DNA of 34,555 nucleotides from Candidatus Rothia avicola (GTDB lineage Bacteria; Actinomycetota; Actinomycetes; Actinomycetales; Micrococcaceae), in the NCBI GenBank assembly GCA_019115985.1, contig DXCN01000062.1:1-34555 (forward strand). Direction: 5' to 3'. Made by a program: the position numbers and the translations under genes. Positions within the stretch are counted from its first letter, which is position 1; every line of letters begins with the position of its first letter. The notes below the pieces were generated by a model. The model worked only from the letters and a program-made list of their open reading frames with translations, made no database searches and was not told the origin of the DNA. Positions 22,638-34,555 of the stretch are shown here, one piece after another.

Positions 22638-23858
22638 ATGTCTACTACGGCTGTTGCTGCGAAAGATCCGCAGCTTGCTGGCCAGTTCAAGTACGTCATT
22701 ATGGCGGCTTTGGCCTCCATGATTGGCTTCTGGGGCTGGACCATGATTGGCCCCCTGGCCAAGTACTACACCGAAACCTATGGCCTGACTGAGGGGCAGC
22801 GCTCCTTGCTGATCGCTACCCCGGTGATTGTTGGGTCCCTGGCCCGTATTCCGGTGGGCGCGCTGACCGACCGCTTCGGTGGCCGCATCATGTTCACCAT
22901 CATGCTGACCCTGACCGGTTCAATGGTGCTCATTACCGGCTTGGTGGGGCAGATGGGTAACTTCTCCCTGCTTCTGCTGGCAGCCTTCTTCCTGGGCATC
23001 GGCGGTTCTATCTTCGCGGTGGGTATTCCCTTCGCCGCGGCCTGGTTTGAACCCCAGCGCAAGGGCCTAGCCACCGGTATTTTCGGTATGGGCATGGTCG
23101 GTACCGCCTGCGCTGCCTTCTTCAACCCCCGCATGCTAGCTGCCTTCGGCTACTTTCCCACCCACGTCATCATGAGCTGCGTAGCCCTGATCTACGCCGT
23201 CATCGTCTGGCTCTTCATCCGTGACTCACCCGTCATGAAGGCCCGCACCCCCGAGCCGGTTCTACCCAAGATTCTGGCTGTGTCTAAGAAGCTGGTTACC
23301 TGGCAGCTCTGCTTCATCTACGCTGTGGTCTTCGGTGCCTTCGTAGCTTTCTCGAACTTCCTCTCTACCTACATGCAGAACATCTACGGCTATGAGGCCG
23401 TTGCCGGCGGTACTTTTGCTGCCATGTTCGCGGCCTGCGCCGTGCTGGCCCGCCCCTTCGGCGGGGTTGCAGCCGATAAGTTCGGCGGTAAGCTCACCAC
23501 CCTCATCGTTTTCGTTGCTATGACCGTGCTGGCCATCTGCATCGCCTTTGAGCCTGAGAGCACCGTCGTGAATACCCTGATTCACGTGGTTATGGCCCTC
23601 TTCGTGGGCTTCGGTACCGGCACCATCTACGGCTGGCTGGGCAAGGTCGTGCGTCCGCAGGACACCGGCACTGTATCGGGCCTGGTCTCAGCAGCCGGTG
23701 GTCTGGGCGGCTACTTCCCGCCCCTGATGATGGGCGCTGCCTACACCGCCTTCGGCAACTACTTCTGGGGCGTTCTGGCCCTGGGCGCCACCTGCGTTAT
23801 CTCTATTGTGGTCTCCCTCTGGATGGCCTCAGATAAGAAGGCTGTCCGCCCCTCCTAA
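22638..23858 (+). CDS. narK: Nitrate/nitrite porter (NarK), major facilitator superfamily
   Basis: 406 residues, about 12 membrane helices. NarK-type proteins import nitrate by proton symport or exchange it for nitrite, feeding NarG and removing its toxic product. The arginine-rich ARIPVGALTDRFGGR loop after helix 2 is the MFS motif. The two glycine-rich nitrate signatures are GLATGIFGMGMVGTA and GLVSAAGGLGGYFPP. It is a single-domain porter, not the NarK1-NarK2 fusion. ATG 22638 has AAGGAAA upstream. The gene closes the nar operon; a strong stem-loop lies 42 bases after the stop. Confidence 0.95.
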   Translation: MSTTAVAAKDPQLAGQFKYVIMAALASMIGFWGWTMIGPLAKYYTETYGLTEGQRSLLIATPVIVGSLARIPVGALTDRFGGRIMFTIMLTLTGSMVLITGLVGQMGNFSLLLLAAFFLGIGGSIFAVGIPFAAAWFEPQRKGLATGIFGMGMVGTACAAFFNPRMLAAFGYFPTHVIMSCVALIYAVIVWLFIRDSPVMKARTPEPVLPKILAVSKKLVTWQLCFIYAVVFGAFVAFSNFLSTYMQNIYGYEAVAGGTFAAMFAACAVLARPFGGVAADKFGGKLTTLIVFVAMTVLAICIAFEPESTVVNTLIHVVMALFVGFGTGTIYGWLGKVVRPQDTGTVSGLVSAAGGLGGYFPPLMMGAAYTAFGNYFWGVLALGATCVISIVVSLWMASDKKAVRPS

Positions 23859-23899
23859 TCTCATATTCCCTCAGCTATGGGGGAAGAGATATACCCCGA

Positions 23900-23955
23900 G
23901 GACGCCCGTGCCCCGCTTTCCTGCCTACGGGCAGGGGCGGGGCGCGGTGGCGTCC
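23900..23955 (+). terminator. Large stem-loop after narK, probable terminator without U-tract
   Basis: Three nested stems stack: GGACGCC (23900-23906)/GGCGTCC (23949-23955), GCCCCGC (23910-23916)/GCGGGGC (23937-23943), and CCTGCC (23920-23925)/GGCAGG (23930-23935) around a TACG loop. No U-run follows; hairpin-only terminators are reported in actinobacteria. It separates narK from the glycine riboswitch. Confidence 0.6.
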
Positions 23956-24061
23956 GCCTCCTGATGCTGCCTGCCTTGAGGCGCGAAAGCCGCTCATCTG
24001 GTGCTCTAGGTGTAAGGTGTGGCACAATAAGGGGTGATACAACTAAAACGCCGTTACAACT

Positions 24062-24274
24062 GGTGCGGGAGAGACCGTACACACCCGAGGTTGAGGGACC
24101 ACGGGCACCGGCGCCGAAGGAGCAAACCCTCCCCGGGAAACTCTCAGGCAAATGTACCGCTCAGTTAGGCAACTCTGGAGAGGGGCATCAAACCCCCACC
24201 GAAGGGGCAAAATTCGCGCCCGCTACCAAGCGTGATGGGTAGCTGCGAACTAAAACTCTCAGGTTTTAACAGAG
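24062..24274 (+). ncRNA. Tandem glycine riboswitch controlling gcvP-gcvT
   Basis: Two glycine aptamers lie head to tail. Aptamer I (about 24062-24162) has GGGAGAGACC, then GCGCCGAAGGAGCAAA and AACTCTCAGGCAAA, closed by GCGG (24065-24068)/CCGC (24157-24160). Aptamer II (24173-24274) has CTGGAGAGG, CACCGAAGGGGCAAA and AACTCTCAGG, closed by CTCTG (24173-24177)/CAGAG (24270-24274). The linker is about ten bases, as usual for cooperative tandems. Between aptamer II and the gcvP ATG are a short hairpin (ACAGG/CCTGT, 24291-24305) and CTCT (24319-24322), which can pair with the AGAG part of the GGAGAG ribosome site (24329-24334). Control of translation initiation is therefore plausible. The family normally turns gcv on when glycine is abundant. 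Confidence 0.95.
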
Positions 24275-24338
24275 CGGGGAGGGCACCACTACAGGCTACC
24301 CCTGTGGGCAGGTTTACCCTCTACCCCTGGAGAGTTTC

Positions 24339-27182
<2,844 letters not shown>

Positions 27183-27203
27183 GGCAAGAAAGGTCTAACC
27201 CAT

Positions 27204-28322
27204 ATGTCACCCCAGAAAACTGCCCTCTACCAGGTCCACGCAGACCTGGGCGCCGCCTTCACCGACTTCGGCGGCTGGGACATGCCCCTCAAGTACACCA
27301 ACGACGTTGAAGAGCACAAGGCCGTGCGCTCAGCTGCCGGTCTCTTCGACCTCTCCCACATGGGCGAATTCCGCGTCACCGGCCCCGATGCCGGCGCCTT
27401 CCTGGACTACGCCCTGCTTTCCAACATGTCGATTCTCAAGGTGGGCAAGGCCAAGTATTCCCTGCTTCTGGCTGAGGACGGCGGCGTCATCGACGACCTG
27501 ATTACCTACCGCCTGGGTGAGGAAGAGTTCCTGGTCATTCCCAACGCCGCCAACGTCACCGCCGACTACGAGGTCATGAGTGCCCGCACCGCAGGCTTCG
27601 ACGTGCAGCTGGTGAACGAGACCGCCCAGACCTCCCTGGTTGCGGTTCAGGGCCCTACCTCAGAGGCCATCCTGCTCGACATGGATCCCTCCGATGCCGA
27701 GACCATCACCTCCATGGGCTACTACGCAGCTGCCCCCATCCGCTTTGGCGATATTGAGGCCCTGCTAGCCCGCACCGGCTACACCGGTGAGGACGGCTTC
27801 GAAATCTATGTCGCTAACGAGGATGCCGTCAAGCTCTGGGCTCTGGCAGCCGAGCGCGGCGAGAAGCACGGAGCTATTCCCGCAGGCCTCGCGGCTCGCG
27901 ACTCCCTGCGTCTTGAAGCCGGTATGCCCCTCTACGGCCACGAACTGGGCCGCGACATTACCCCCTTCGAGTCGGGAATGGGCAAGCTGGTCGAGATTGC
28001 CCTGACCAAGAAAGCCGCCAACTTCGTGGGTAAGGACGCCCTGGTCCAGCTCTCTGAGCAGACCCCGGCTCGTTCCCTGGTCGGCCTCAAGGCCCAGGGC
28101 AAGCGCCCCGGCCGGGCGGGCTCTAAGCTGGTAAACGAGAATGGCACCGAGATAGGTGAGATTACTTCGGGTATTCCTTCACCTACCCTGGGCTACCCCG
28201 TTGCTATGGCTCTGCTGGCCACCGAGCACGCTACCGCAGGTGCGACCGTCAACGTCGATATCCGTGGTAAGGTTGCTCCCTTCGACATCGTCGAGCTGCC
28301 TTTCTACAAACGCGAGAAGTAA
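27204..28322 (+). CDS. gcvT: Glycine cleavage system T-protein (aminomethyltransferase)
   Basis: 372 residues. GcvT moves the methylene group from aminomethyl-lipoyl-GcvH to tetrahydrofolate, releasing ammonia. Landmarks are FGGWDMPLKY, AGLFDLSHMGEFRVTG, the folate-binding LLARTGYTGEDGFEIY and RDSLRLEAGMPLYGHEL. ATG 27204 is preceded by AGAAAGG about 12 bases upstream. The gene order gcvP-gcvT without gcvH means the lipoyl carrier must come from another locus. A long perfect stem-loop 22 bases after the stop separates it from sdaA. Confidence 0.97.
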   Translation: MSPQKTALYQVHADLGAAFTDFGGWDMPLKYTNDVEEHKAVRSAAGLFDLSHMGEFRVTGPDAGAFLDYALLSNMSILKVGKAKYSLLLAEDGGVIDDLITYRLGEEEFLVIPNAANVTADYEVMSARTAGFDVQLVNETAQTSLVAVQGPTSEAILLDMDPSDAETITSMGYYAAAPIRFGDIEALLARTGYTGEDGFEIYVANEDAVKLWALAAERGEKHGAIPAGLAARDSLRLEAGMPLYGHELGRDITPFESGMGKLVEIALTKKAANFVGKDALVQLSEQTPARSLVGLKAQGKRPGRAGSKLVNENGTEIGEITSGIPSPTLGYPVAMALLATEHATAGATVNVDIRGKVAPFDIVELPFYKREK

Positions 28323-28344
28323 GCCGCTCAGCGCGCCCCGTTTT

Positions 28345-28413
28345 AGAACCCTGTGCTACTGCCACCCCGTCACAACCGGCCTTGGACCGGTTGGTAGCAC
28401 AGGGTTCTTTCTG
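28345..28413 (+). terminator. Strong stem-loop terminator between gcvT and sdaA
   Basis: AGAACCCTGTGCTAC (28345-28359) is perfectly complementary to GTAGCACAGGGTTCT (28394-28408), and an inner AACCGG/CCGGTT stem (28374-28379/28387-28392) lies within the loop. TTCTTTCTG follows. Expected to end most gcvPT transcripts, with sdaA reached by read-through or from its own promoter (TTGACA at 28425-28430 is a possible -35 box). Confidence 0.8.
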
Positions 28414-28450
28414 ACCTAGGAACCCTTGACACCCCGAAGGAATATCACCT

Positions 28451-29968
28451 ATGGACCTCAACGACGCCCCCGACTACCTTTCTGATCCACCCCATTCAGA
28501 AGCGCAGACCAAAGCAGAAGCCCTGGACTACGACATCTCTGTCTTTGAGATGTTCTCCATCGGTATTGGCCCCTCCAGCTCCCACACCGTGGGCCCGATG
28601 CGAGCCACCAACCGGTTCATCGCCGAACTGATTGACGCCGGTGTGCTTAACGACGTCACTCGGGTTCATATCGACCTCTACGGCTCTCTGGCCGCTACCG
28701 GCGCCGGGCACGGTACCATGAGCGCAGCCATTAAGGGGCTGGCCGGTTTTGTGCCCGAAACCATCGATATCACCGCGGCCGAGGCCCTTATGGACCGCAA
28801 CCAGGTAGACGGCACCCTGCCCCTGGCAGGCTACCCCTCAGCTGCCTTTGAGTCCGGTGCCCCCGGCCCCGAGGCAACCAAGGTGAGCGGGCCCGTCCTA
28901 ACCTACAAGGAAGCCGATATCACCCTGCGTCCGCTCACGGTGCTGCCCCGCCACACCAACGGCATCAAAGTCACCGCATACGCGGGGGAGAGCGTGTTGC
29001 TGGAGCGCACCTACTTCTCTATCGGTGGCGGCTTCATCGTTGAAGAACACGAAGAATCTTCAGGCTCCACCGGGCTCTCCAAAGCCCCCTACCCCTTTGG
29101 GTCGGGCGAAGAGCTGTTGGACATGGCCAATAGCGCGGGGCTTTCCATCGCCCAGCTCAAGATGGAAAACGAGAAGACCGAGCGCAGCGAGAGCGAAGTG
29201 CGCGCCGGAATCCTGCATATTCGGCAGGTCATGAAGGAATGTATCGGTTCGTCCCTGGAGCGTATGGGCTACCTGCCCGGCCCCCTCAAGGTACGCTGCC
29301 GCGCTGGTCAATGGCACCGTGACCTGCTGGCTGAGGACCCTAAGAAGTCCCCCGAGTTTGCTATCGACTGGGTTAACCTCATTGCCCTAGCGGTCAACGA
29401 AGAAAACGCCTTTGGTGGGCGCATCGTCACAGCTCCTACCAACGGGGCGTCCGGCATTATCCCGGCCGTGCTGCACTATGCCCTCAACTATGTGCCCTCG
29501 GTGCGCCACCGTGGCCAAAAGGTCATCGATGACGCCGTGGTTGACTTCTTCCTAGCCGCTGCCTCTATCGGGGCCCTCTACAAGAAGCGGGCCTCCATCT
29601 CTGGTGCTGAGGTGGGTTGCCAGGGTGAGGTTGGTACCGCCTCGTCCATGGCGGCAGCCGGTCTTGCCCAGGTTATGGGTGGCACCAACGAGCAGGTAGA
29701 AAACGCCGCCGAAATCGCCATGGAGCACAACCTCGGCCTGACCTGCGACCCCGTCGGTGGCCTGGTGCAGATTCCCTGCATTGAGCGCAACGCTATGGCG
29801 GCCTCCAACGCTGTTACCGCCGCCAAGATGGCCCTGCGCGGGGACGGCCAGCACCGGGTCTCCCTGGACCAGGTCATTGAAACCATGCGCCAGACCGGCG
29901 AAGATATGTCGCACCGTTATAAGGAAACCTCCATGGGCGGTCTGGCCGTCAACGTGGTGGAGTGCTAG
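28451..29968 (+). CDS. sdaA: L-serine dehydratase (deaminase), iron-sulfur single-chain type
   Basis: 505 residues, beta domain then alpha domain in one chain. It converts L-serine to pyruvate and ammonia using a [4Fe-4S] cluster instead of PLP. The beta domain begins [21 protein letters not shown]. The alpha domain has [16 protein letters not shown]. The cluster cysteines are C390 (GCQGEVG), C432 (TCDPVGG) and C443 (PCIERN); the spacings of 42 and 11 match E. coli SdaA. The first 25 residues are a short extension. ATG 28451 follows GAAGGA. Next to gcvPT it completes a glycine to serine to pyruvate route, given glyA elsewhere. A terminator-like hairpin precedes it, so control may differ from gcvPT. 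Confidence 0.96.
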   Translation: MDLNDAPDYLSDPPHSEAQTKAEALDYDISVFEMFSIGIGPSSSHTVGPMRATNRFIAELIDAGVLNDVTRVHIDLYGSLAATGAGHGTMSAAIKGLAGFVPETIDITAAEALMDRNQVDGTLPLAGYPSAAFESGAPGPEATKVSGPVLTYKEADITLRPLTVLPRHTNGIKVTAYAGESVLLERTYFSIGGGFIVEEHEESSGSTGLSKAPYPFGSGEELLDMANSAGLSIAQLKMENEKTERSESEVRAGILHIRQVMKECIGSSLERMGYLPGPLKVRCRAGQWHRDLLAEDPKKSPEFAIDWVNLIALAVNEENAFGGRIVTAPTNGASGIIPAVLHYALNYVPSVRHRGQKVIDDAVVDFFLAAASIGALYKKRASISGAEVGCQGEVGTASSMAAAGLAQVMGGTNEQVENAAEIAMEHNLGLTCDPVGGLVQIPCIERNAMAASNAVTAAKMALRGDGQHRVSLDQVIETMRQTGEDMSHRYKETSMGGLAVNVVEC

Positions 29969-30000
29969 CCGGAGTTTGCAAAAGTTGCAGAGATTGGGTA

Positions 30001-30042
30001 TAGACAGCGCAAATGTTTTGCTGTAGCATGAATATTTGCGCT
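30001..30042 (+). promoter_or_regulatory. rpoB promoter with flanking 9-bp inverted repeat
   Basis: TAGACA (30001-30006) and TAGCAT (30024-30029) are separated by exactly 17 bases, a good actinobacterial sigma-A promoter. A perfect inverted repeat, AGCGCAAAT (30006-30014) and ATTTGCGCT (30034-30042), brackets the -10 box. It could be an operator, or form a sdaA terminator. The start site near 30036 would give a leader of about 217 bases to the rpoB TTG. The rest of the 29969-30252 gap shows no gene. Confidence 0.55.
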
Positions 30043-30252
30043 TCCCTAATCTTCTGTGCCTTCATATAGCGGTGGGCAGGTTGTAACAGGTTTTAAGTAC
30101 GCTCCAGTACCCTCGAACATCAATCTAGCCACTATCCCAGCACGGCACAGGTGCTATAACAAGGCTAGTTTGCCTCTTCAACGGGTCCTTGAGTGTGCCG
30201 CCCCTGGTGGGGGAGCGGGTACGAACAGACATGTCTGTGGAAGGATCCAATC

Positions 30253-33200
30253 TTGGTCGCCTCGAGCACCTCTCATACTGAAGCCGCTAACGGCGTAGGT
30301 TCGCAGCGCCGAATCTCATTCGCAAAAATTGCTGAGCCCCTGCAGGTTCCCAACCTGCTCGCGCTCCAGCTCGACAGCTTTGATCAGCTCGTCGGTAACG
30401 ATCGCTGGGCAGCTAAAGCAGCTGTAGCAGCAGAAACCGGCGATACCTCCGTCAGCCAGACCTCAGGTCTTGCCGACATCTTCGAAGAAATCTCCCCGAT
30501 CGAGGACTTCCAGGGCACTATGTCCCTGTCCTTCTCCGATCCCGAATTCGCCGACCCCAAGTACACCATGGAAGAGTGCAAGGATCGCGATGCGACCTAC
30601 GCAGCTCCCCTGTACGTCAAGGCCGAATTCATGAACAACAACACGGGCGAAATCAAGCAGCAGACCGTGTTCATGGGTGACTTCCCCCTGATGACCGAAT
30701 CAGGCACCTTCGTGATCAACGGCTCCGAGCGCGTCGTTGTTTCCCAGCTGGTTCGTTCACCCGGCGCCTACTTCGAAAAGACCGCCGACCGCACCTCCGA
30801 TAAGGACATCTACACCGCGAAGATTATCCCTTCCCGCGGTGCCTGGTTCGAACTCGAAATCGACAAGCGCGACCAGGTCGGCGTCCGCCTGGACCGCCGC
30901 CGCAAGCAGTCCGTCACCACCCTGCTCAAGGCCCTGGGCTGGAGCGAAGCCAAGATTCTGGCTGAATTCGGTGAATTCGACTCCATCCGCGCCACCCTCG
31001 AGAAGGATACCGTCCAGACTCGTGAAGAGGCCCTGCTCGATATCTATCGCAAGCTGCGCCCGGGTGAACCCCCTACTGTTGATGCTGCCCAGAACCTGCT
31101 AGACAACATGTACTTCACCCCCCGCCGCTACGACCTGGCAAAGGTCGGCCGCTACAAGGTGAACCGTAAGCTGGGTATCGACACCCCCGTCAACGACCCC
31201 TCAGCTTCTGTACTGTCCCAGGACGACATCGCAGCGATGATCCGTTACCTGGTTACCCTGCACGCAGGTGGCACCAGCATCAAGGGCGTCCGCGACGGCC
31301 AGGACGTCGACATCCGCGTTGATGTTGACGATATCGACCACTTCGGCAACCGCCGCATCCGCGCCGTGGGCGAACTGATCGAAAACCAGATCCGCACCGG
31401 TCTGTCCCGTATGGAGCGCGTTGTCCGCGAGCGTATGACCACCCAGGACGTCGAGGCTATCACCCCTCAGACCCTGATCAACATCCGCCCGGTCGTTGCC
31501 TCCATCAAGGAATTCTTCGGCACCTCCCAGCTCTCCCAGTTCATGGACCAGAACAACCCGCTGGCTGGTCTGACCCACAAACGTCGTCTCAACGCGCTGG
31601 GCCCCGGCGGTCTCTCCCGTGACCGCGCAGGCATGGAAGTGCGAGACGTGCACCCCTCCCACTACGGCCGTATGTGCCCCATCGAAACCCCTGAAGGCCC
31701 CAACATCGGCCTGATTGGCTCGCTGGCAACCTACGCCCGCATCAACCCCTTCGGTTTCATCGAGACCCCCTACCGTATCGTCAAGAACGGCAAGGTCACC
31801 GACGAGGTCAAGTACCTCACCGCCGATGACGAAAAGGGCAACACCATCGCTCAGGCCAACGCACCCCTGAACGCAGACATGACCTTCGCTGAAGAGCAGG
31901 TTCTCTGCCGTGCAGGCGACGGCTCAGGCGAAGCAGTGCTGGTAGACGCCGGTGAAATTGAGTTCATGGACGTCTCCCCCCGCCAGATGGTGTCTGTGGC
32001 AACCGCCCTGATTCCCTACCTGGAACACGACGACGCTAACCGAGCACTGATGGGTGCTAACATGCAGCGTCAGGCTGTGCCCCTGCTCGAATCAGAGGCA
32101 CCTGTCGTTGGTACCGGTATGGAACGCTACGCGGCTCTTGACTCCGGTGACTCCGTTGTCGCTAAGAAGGCCGGTGTGGTCTCCGAGGTCTCTGCTGACC
32201 TGGTTGTCGTCCGCAACGACGACGGCACCACCACCTCCTACCCCATCCTCAAGTTCCAGCGCTCCAACCCCGGTAACTGCTACAACCACCGCGTTGTTGT
32301 TAAGGTGGGCGACCGCGTTGAAGAGCGCAGCCTGATTGCTGACGGCCCCTCAACCGACAAGGGCGAACTGGCACTCGGTAAGAACCTGCTCGTGGCCTAC
32401 ATGTCATGGGAAGGCTTCAACTTCGAGGACGGCATCATCCTGTCCCAGCGCATGATCTCCGACGATGTGCTCACCTCAATCCACATTGAAGAGCACGAAA
32501 TCGACGCCCGCGACACCAAGCTGGGTGCCGAAGAGATCACCCGCGACATCCCCAACGTTTCCGAAGAGGTGCTCTCAGCTCTCGACGAGCGCGGTATCAT
32601 CCACATCGGTGCCGAGGTTGAGGCCGGCGACATCCTGGTCGGTAAGGTAACCCCCAAGGGTGAAACCGAACTGACCCCCGAAGAGCGCCTGCTGCGCGCC
32701 ATCTTCGGTGAGAAGTCCCGCGAAGTCCGTGACACCTCACTCAAGGTTCCCCACGGCGAGTCCGGTACCGTTATCGGCGTCCGTATCTTCGACCGCGAAA
32801 ACGACGACGAAGACCTGCCCAGCGGCGTCAACCAGCTGGTCCGTGTCTACGTTGCCCAGAAGCGCAAGATCACCGTCGGTGATAAGCTGGCAGGTCGCCA
32901 CGGTAACAAGGGTGTTATTACCAAGATCCTCCCCATCGAGGACATGCCCTTCATGGAAGACGGCACCCCCGTCGACATCATCCTCAACCCGCTGGGCGTT
33001 CCCGGTCGTATGAACATCGGTCAGGTACTCGAAGTTCACACCGGCTGGCTGGCCAAGCAGGGCTGGAAGATCGAGGGCAACCCCGCCTGGCTCGACAAGC
33101 TCCACAACTTCCCCAAGGAAACCGGCCCCACCAACGTCGCAACCCCCGTGTTCGACGGTGCCGGTGAAGAGGAACTGTTCGAGCTGCTAGACCACGCTAA

Positions 33201-33753
33201 CCCCAACCGTGACGGTGACCGCCTGATCAACCGCTCAGGTAAGGCCCGCCTGCTCGATGGCCGCTCCGGCGAGCCCTTCCCCGAGCCGGTATCCGTTGGC
33301 TACCAGTACATCCTGAAGCTGCACCACCTTGTCGACGACAAGATTCACGCACGCTCCACCGGTCCCTACTCCATGATTACCCAGCAGCCCCTGGGCGGTA
33401 AGGCCCAGTTCGGTGGCCAGCGCTTCGGTGAAATGGAAGTGTGGGCACTGGAAGCATACGGTGCCGCCTACACCCTGCAGGAAATCCTGACCGTCAAGTC
33501 TGACGATGTTCACGGCCGCGTGAAGGTCTACGAAGCCATCGTTAAGGGCGAGAATATCCCCGAACCCGGTGTGCCCGAGTCCTTCAAGGTCTTGATCAAG
33601 GAAATGCAGTCCCTCTGCCTGAACGTTGAGGTCCTCTCAACCGACGGTAAGACCATCGAAATGCGCGATGTAGAAGACGAAGGCTTCCGAGCAGCAGATG
33701 ACCTGGGTATTGACCTGTCCCACGCAGAGCCCAGCTCTGTCGAAGAGGTCTAA
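30253..33753 (+). CDS. rpoB: DNA-directed RNA polymerase beta subunit (RpoB)
   Basis: 1166 residues, full length. The start is taken as TTG 30253, giving [14 protein letters not shown], because actinobacterial RpoB commonly begins VASSTS and GGAAGGA (30239-30245) is correctly spaced. A GTG at 30193 would add 20 residues with no homology. The rifampicin-binding region reads [20 protein letters not shown] followed by [13 protein letters not shown]447 stands where E. coli has S531, while H442 (E. coli H526) and the aspartate of FMDQN are unchanged. The catalytic-centre [13 protein letters not shown] and the C-terminal [23 protein letters not shown] are intact. rplJ-rplL do not precede it directly; sdaA does. 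rpoC follows after 57 bases. Confidence 0.97.
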   Translation: MVASSTSHTEAANGVGSQRRISFAKIAEPLQVPNLLALQLDSFDQLVGNDRWAAKAAVAAETGDTSVSQTSGLADIFEEISPIEDFQGTMSLSFSDPEFADPKYTMEECKDRDATYAAPLYVKAEFMNNNTGEIKQQTVFMGDFPLMTESGTFVINGSERVVVSQLVRSPGAYFEKTADRTSDKDIYTAKIIPSRGAWFELEIDKRDQVGVRLDRRRKQSVTTLLKALGWSEAKILAEFGEFDSIRATLEKDTVQTREEALLDIYRKLRPGEPPTVDAAQNLLDNMYFTPRRYDLAKVGRYKVNRKLGIDTPVNDPSASVLSQDDIAAMIRYLVTLHAGGTSIKGVRDGQDVDIRVDVDDIDHFGNRRIRAVGELIENQIRTGLSRMERVVRERMTTQDVEAITPQTLINIRPVVASIKEFFGTSQLSQFMDQNNPLAGLTHKRRLNALGPGGLSRDRAGMEVRDVHPSHYGRMCPIETPEGPNIGLIGSLATYARINPFGFIETPYRIVKNGKVTDEVKYLTADDEKGNTIAQANAPLNADMTFAEEQVLCRAGDGSGEAVLVDAGEIEFMDVSPRQMVSVATALIPYLEHDDANRALMGANMQRQAVPLLESEAPVVGTGMERYAALDSGDSVVAKKAGVVSEVSADLVVVRNDDGTTTSYPILKFQRSNPGNCYNHRVVVKVGDRVEERSLIADGPSTDKGELALGKNLLVAYMSWEGFNFEDGIILSQRMISDDVLTSIHIEEHEIDARDTKLGAEEITRDIPNVSEEVLSALDERGIIHIGAEVEAGDILVGKVTPKGETELTPEERLLRAIFGEKSREVRDTSLKVPHGESGTVIGVRIFDRENDDEDLPSGVNQLVRVYVAQKRKITVGDKLAGRHGNKGVITKILPIEDMPFMEDGTPVDIILNPLGVPGRMNIGQVLEVHTGWLAKQGWKIEGNPAWLDKLHNFPKETGPTNVATPVFDGAGEEELFELLDHANPNRDGDRLINRSGKARLLDGRSGEPFPEPVSVGYQYILKLHHLVDDKIHARSTGPYSMITQQPLGGKAQFGGQRFGEMEVWALEAYGAAYTLQEILTVKSDDVHGRVKVYEAIVKGENIPEPGVPESFKVLIKEMQSLCLNVEVLSTDGKTIEMRDVEDEGFRAADDLGIDLSHAEPSSVEEV

Positions 33754-33792
33754 GACCCTCCCATCTGTTCGAACAAGACTTCAAAACACTAG

Positions 33793-34555
<763 letters not shown>

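Noticed and set aside
23877-24242. 121-codon open frame after narK
   Set aside because: It overlaps the post-narK hairpin and most of the glycine riboswitch; the RNA structure explains the sequence better.
30193-30252. Upstream GTG start for rpoB
   Set aside because: The extra 20 residues match nothing expected of RpoB, and TTG 30253 has both the ribosome site and the actinobacterial N-terminus.
30384-33513. Long antisense frames within rpoB, narG, narH and gcvP
   Set aside because: They are by-products of high-GC codon use on the opposite strand and show no motifs or ribosome sites.

Overview
The window comes from a high-GC Gram-positive bacterium. The evidence is frequent GTG/TTG starts, actinobacterial -10 boxes (TAnnnT), an rpoB that starts TTG and opens with a VASSTS-like N-terminus, and actinobacterial-type NarGHJI and RpoB/RpoC. 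The gene content (nitrate respiration, a complete molybdenum-cofactor set, sucrose/PTS genes) fits Micrococcaceae, most likely Rothia or a close relative. The genus is an inference; no database was searched.

Layout. (1) 1-748: remnants of two nested mobile elements, the right end of an IS3-family element sitting inside a truncated IS200/IS605-type tnpB, followed by the tnpB element's right-end hairpin. (2) 762-1784: a membrane-anchored endonuclease/exonuclease/phosphatase-family protein. (3) 1935-6270: a sugar block with a GH32 sucrose-6-phosphate hydrolase, a stand-alone EIIA-Glc protein, a GNAT acetyltransferase, and a LacI-family repressor transcribed leftward. The LacI and EIIA promoters share a palindromic operator, ACCTGTCTCACAGGT / GCCTGTCTAACAGGC. 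(4) 6405-15588: molybdenum genes in two divergent arms. Leftward lie moaA-moaD-mobA-moeA1. Rightward lie modA-modB-moeA2, then moaC-mogA-moaE-moeB/Z. Together they supply molybdate uptake (without the ATPase ModC) and every usual step from GTP to molybdopterin-guanine dinucleotide. (5) 15695-23858: narG-narH-narJ-narI-narK, the Mo-bisMGD respiratory nitrate reductase, its chaperone and a nitrate/nitrite porter. (6) 24062-29968: a tandem glycine riboswitch, gcvP, gcvT, a strong hairpin terminator and the L-serine dehydratase sdaA. Glycine can flow through 5,10-methylene-THF and serine to pyruvate; gcvH and glyA are not here. (7) 29969-34555: rpoB with its promoter and the start of rpoC, which runs off the window.

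The most interesting signal is not a gene. A 27-bp motif, TTAWTCRGTATTT-N3-A-N6-ATTT, occurs three times in the window: in the moaA/modA divergent promoter, before moaC and on the narG promoter. This suggests one regulator, not encoded here, co-ordinates molybdate uptake, cofactor synthesis and nitrate reductase. narG itself looks leaderless, with TAGAAT seven bases before its ATG. Other points worth checking are a MoeB/MoeZ that lacks its zinc cysteines, two unequal MoeA paralogues, asparagine at the RpoB position equivalent to E. coli Ser531, and a large unexplained hairpin at 4334-4440.
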